Of a DNA stretch of 5,295 bases, positions 4,951 through 5,295 are shown piece by piece. Below the pieces are notes generated by a model that ran no database searches, had not been told where the DNA came from, and saw only the letters and a list, made by a program, of their open reading frames with translations. How positions within the stretch are numbered: the first letter of the stretch is position 1; every line of letters starts with the position of its first letter. The position numbers were made by a program, and so were the translations under genes. Source of the stretch: an uncultured Elioraea sp. (GTDB lineage Bacteria > Pseudomonadota > Alphaproteobacteria > Acetobacterales > Acetobacteraceae); the NCBI GenBank assembly GCA_937995555.1, contig CALKJX010000238.1, positions 1 to 5,295 on the forward strand, in the 5' to 3' direction.

Positions 4951-5295
4951 CCTCAGAGTCCGTGTGAGGAGCACCGGTGGGCGGCGCGGCGGAGGTGGAT
5001 TGCTCCCATGGCGGGATGGATCATGGCCTCGGACATGTCGAGGCGGTTCTCGCGGTCGCGGACGAGACGGCGCCAGCGGATCATCCGGCCGGAGGTGCGC
5101 TCCACCTCCCGGCGCCGCGAGATGACCTCGAAGCCATTTGCCGCGTCGGAGCGGCGCACGATCTCAACGACGAATTCGAGGAAGGCGGCCTTCTCCATGA
5201 GCCTTGTGCGGTCGTATCCCGCATCCGCGAGGAGCTGCTTCAGCCAAGGCCAGCGCTTGCGGATGGCGTCGAGGATGGTCTGCGCGCCAGCACTG
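4951..5295. mobile_element. Insertion sequence of the IS5 type, one end only
   Basis: The transposase gene at the right edge shows that an IS5-type element enters this window from the right. Its end should lie close to the transposase stop codon (4953-4955), because these elements usually have little DNA beyond the stop. The sequence around 4951-4971, including AGAGTCCGTGTGAGGAG, is the best place for the terminal inverted repeat. The other end is outside the window, so neither the inverted repeat nor the target duplication can be confirmed and the boundary is approximate. Confidence 0.65.
4953..5295 (-). CDS. IS5-family DDE transposase, C-terminal 113 residues (start lies outside the window)
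   Basis: The minus-strand frame is open from the window edge (first full codon at 5294) to the TGA at 4953-4955. It encodes the C-terminal half of an IS5-type transposase, which cuts and rejoins the ends of its own element. Seen in order, numbered from the window edge: a predicted helix with KRWPWLKQ (13-20); LADAGYD (22-28), matching the family's F-A-D-G-G-Y block with the second catalytic Asp at 24; VEIVRRSDAANGFEV (43-57); and REVERT (62-67), with the catalytic Glu at 65. A basic tail, MIRWRRLVRD, and a SEAMIH segment follow. An ATG at 5198 is internal, not the start, because homology continues upstream of it. Compared with the family pattern I remember (RRWVVERTFGWM), several aromatic residues are replaced here by Arg or Ser, which hints at decay although the frame is intact. 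The first catalytic Asp is outside the window. Confidence 0.88.
   Translation of the reverse strand, partial: SAGAQTILDAIRKRWPWLKQLLADAGYDRTRLMEKAAFLEFVVEIVRRSDAANGFEVISRRREVERTSGRMIRWRRLVRDRENRLDMSEAMIHPAMGAIHLRRAAHRCSSHGL

Noticed and set aside
2433..4967. An 844-codon open frame on the plus strand opposite ftsK.
   Set aside because: It mirrors ftsK almost completely. Its translation is rich in His, Arg, Asp and Gly without any domain pattern, as expected of the strand opposite a GC-rich gene. FtsK on the minus strand is unmistakable.
4951..4969. CCTCA and TGAGG separated by nine bases, considered as a terminator or a complete IS terminal repeat.
   Set aside because: The stem is only five bases, there is no T-run, and an IS terminal repeat needs its partner at the other end, which is outside the window.
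3427..4974. A 515-codon minus-strand frame overlapping the 5' part of ftsK.
   Set aside because: It is an Arg/Ala-rich out-of-frame shadow of ftsK with no recognisable motif.
1..5295. Search for CRISPR repeats, tRNA or rRNA genes, toxin-antitoxin pairs, phage genes or a defence system.
   Set aside because: No spaced direct repeats, no tRNA-like cloverleaf and no matching protein motifs were seen. All substantial coding signal is explained by the genes listed.

Overview
The window is very GC-rich and gene-dense and looks like chromosomal DNA of an alphaproteobacterium. Two genes support this. One encodes a GapR/DUF2312 nucleoid protein, a family essentially confined to Alphaproteobacteria. 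The other encodes an FtsK of the compact alphaproteobacterial size. A member of the Acetobacterales or a related high-GC order is a reasonable guess, but the sequence does not prove it.

Layout, left to right. Bases 1-777 (+) are the 3' part of a class A penicillin-binding protein gene (PBP1A type), carrying the whole transpeptidase active site. A small predicted lipoprotein gene of unknown function (722-1219, -) faces it and overlaps it tail to tail by 56 bases. A divergent intergenic region (1220-1440) follows, with a plausible promoter for gapR (1441-1716, +). Facing gapR is a broken YeeE/YedE-family membrane transporter gene (1713-2394, -). It has an internal deletion, a one-base frameshift and no stop codon of its own in the terminal frame. 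A 95-base gap with two small inverted repeats separates it from a full-length ftsK (2490-4868, -). Upstream of ftsK is an 84-base leader holding an inverted repeat and a LexA-like direct repeat next to the start codon. Next comes the 3' half of an IS5-type transposase gene (4953 to the window edge, -), on the same strand as ftsK.

Three intact genes serve the growing and dividing cell: peptidoglycan cross-linking (PBP1A), nucleoid organisation and replication support (GapR), and chromosome translocation at the septum (FtsK). They do not form one operon. The accessory layer is the decayed sulfur-type transporter gene on one side of ftsK and the insertion sequence on the other, so ftsK appears to sit in a locally rearranged segment.

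I found no CRISPR array, RNA gene, phage module or convincing new multi-gene system. The points most worth checking are the ftsK leader, the nature of the yeeE lesions (real decay or assembly error), and the uncharacterised lipoprotein with its cytochrome-like tail that lacks a haem motif.
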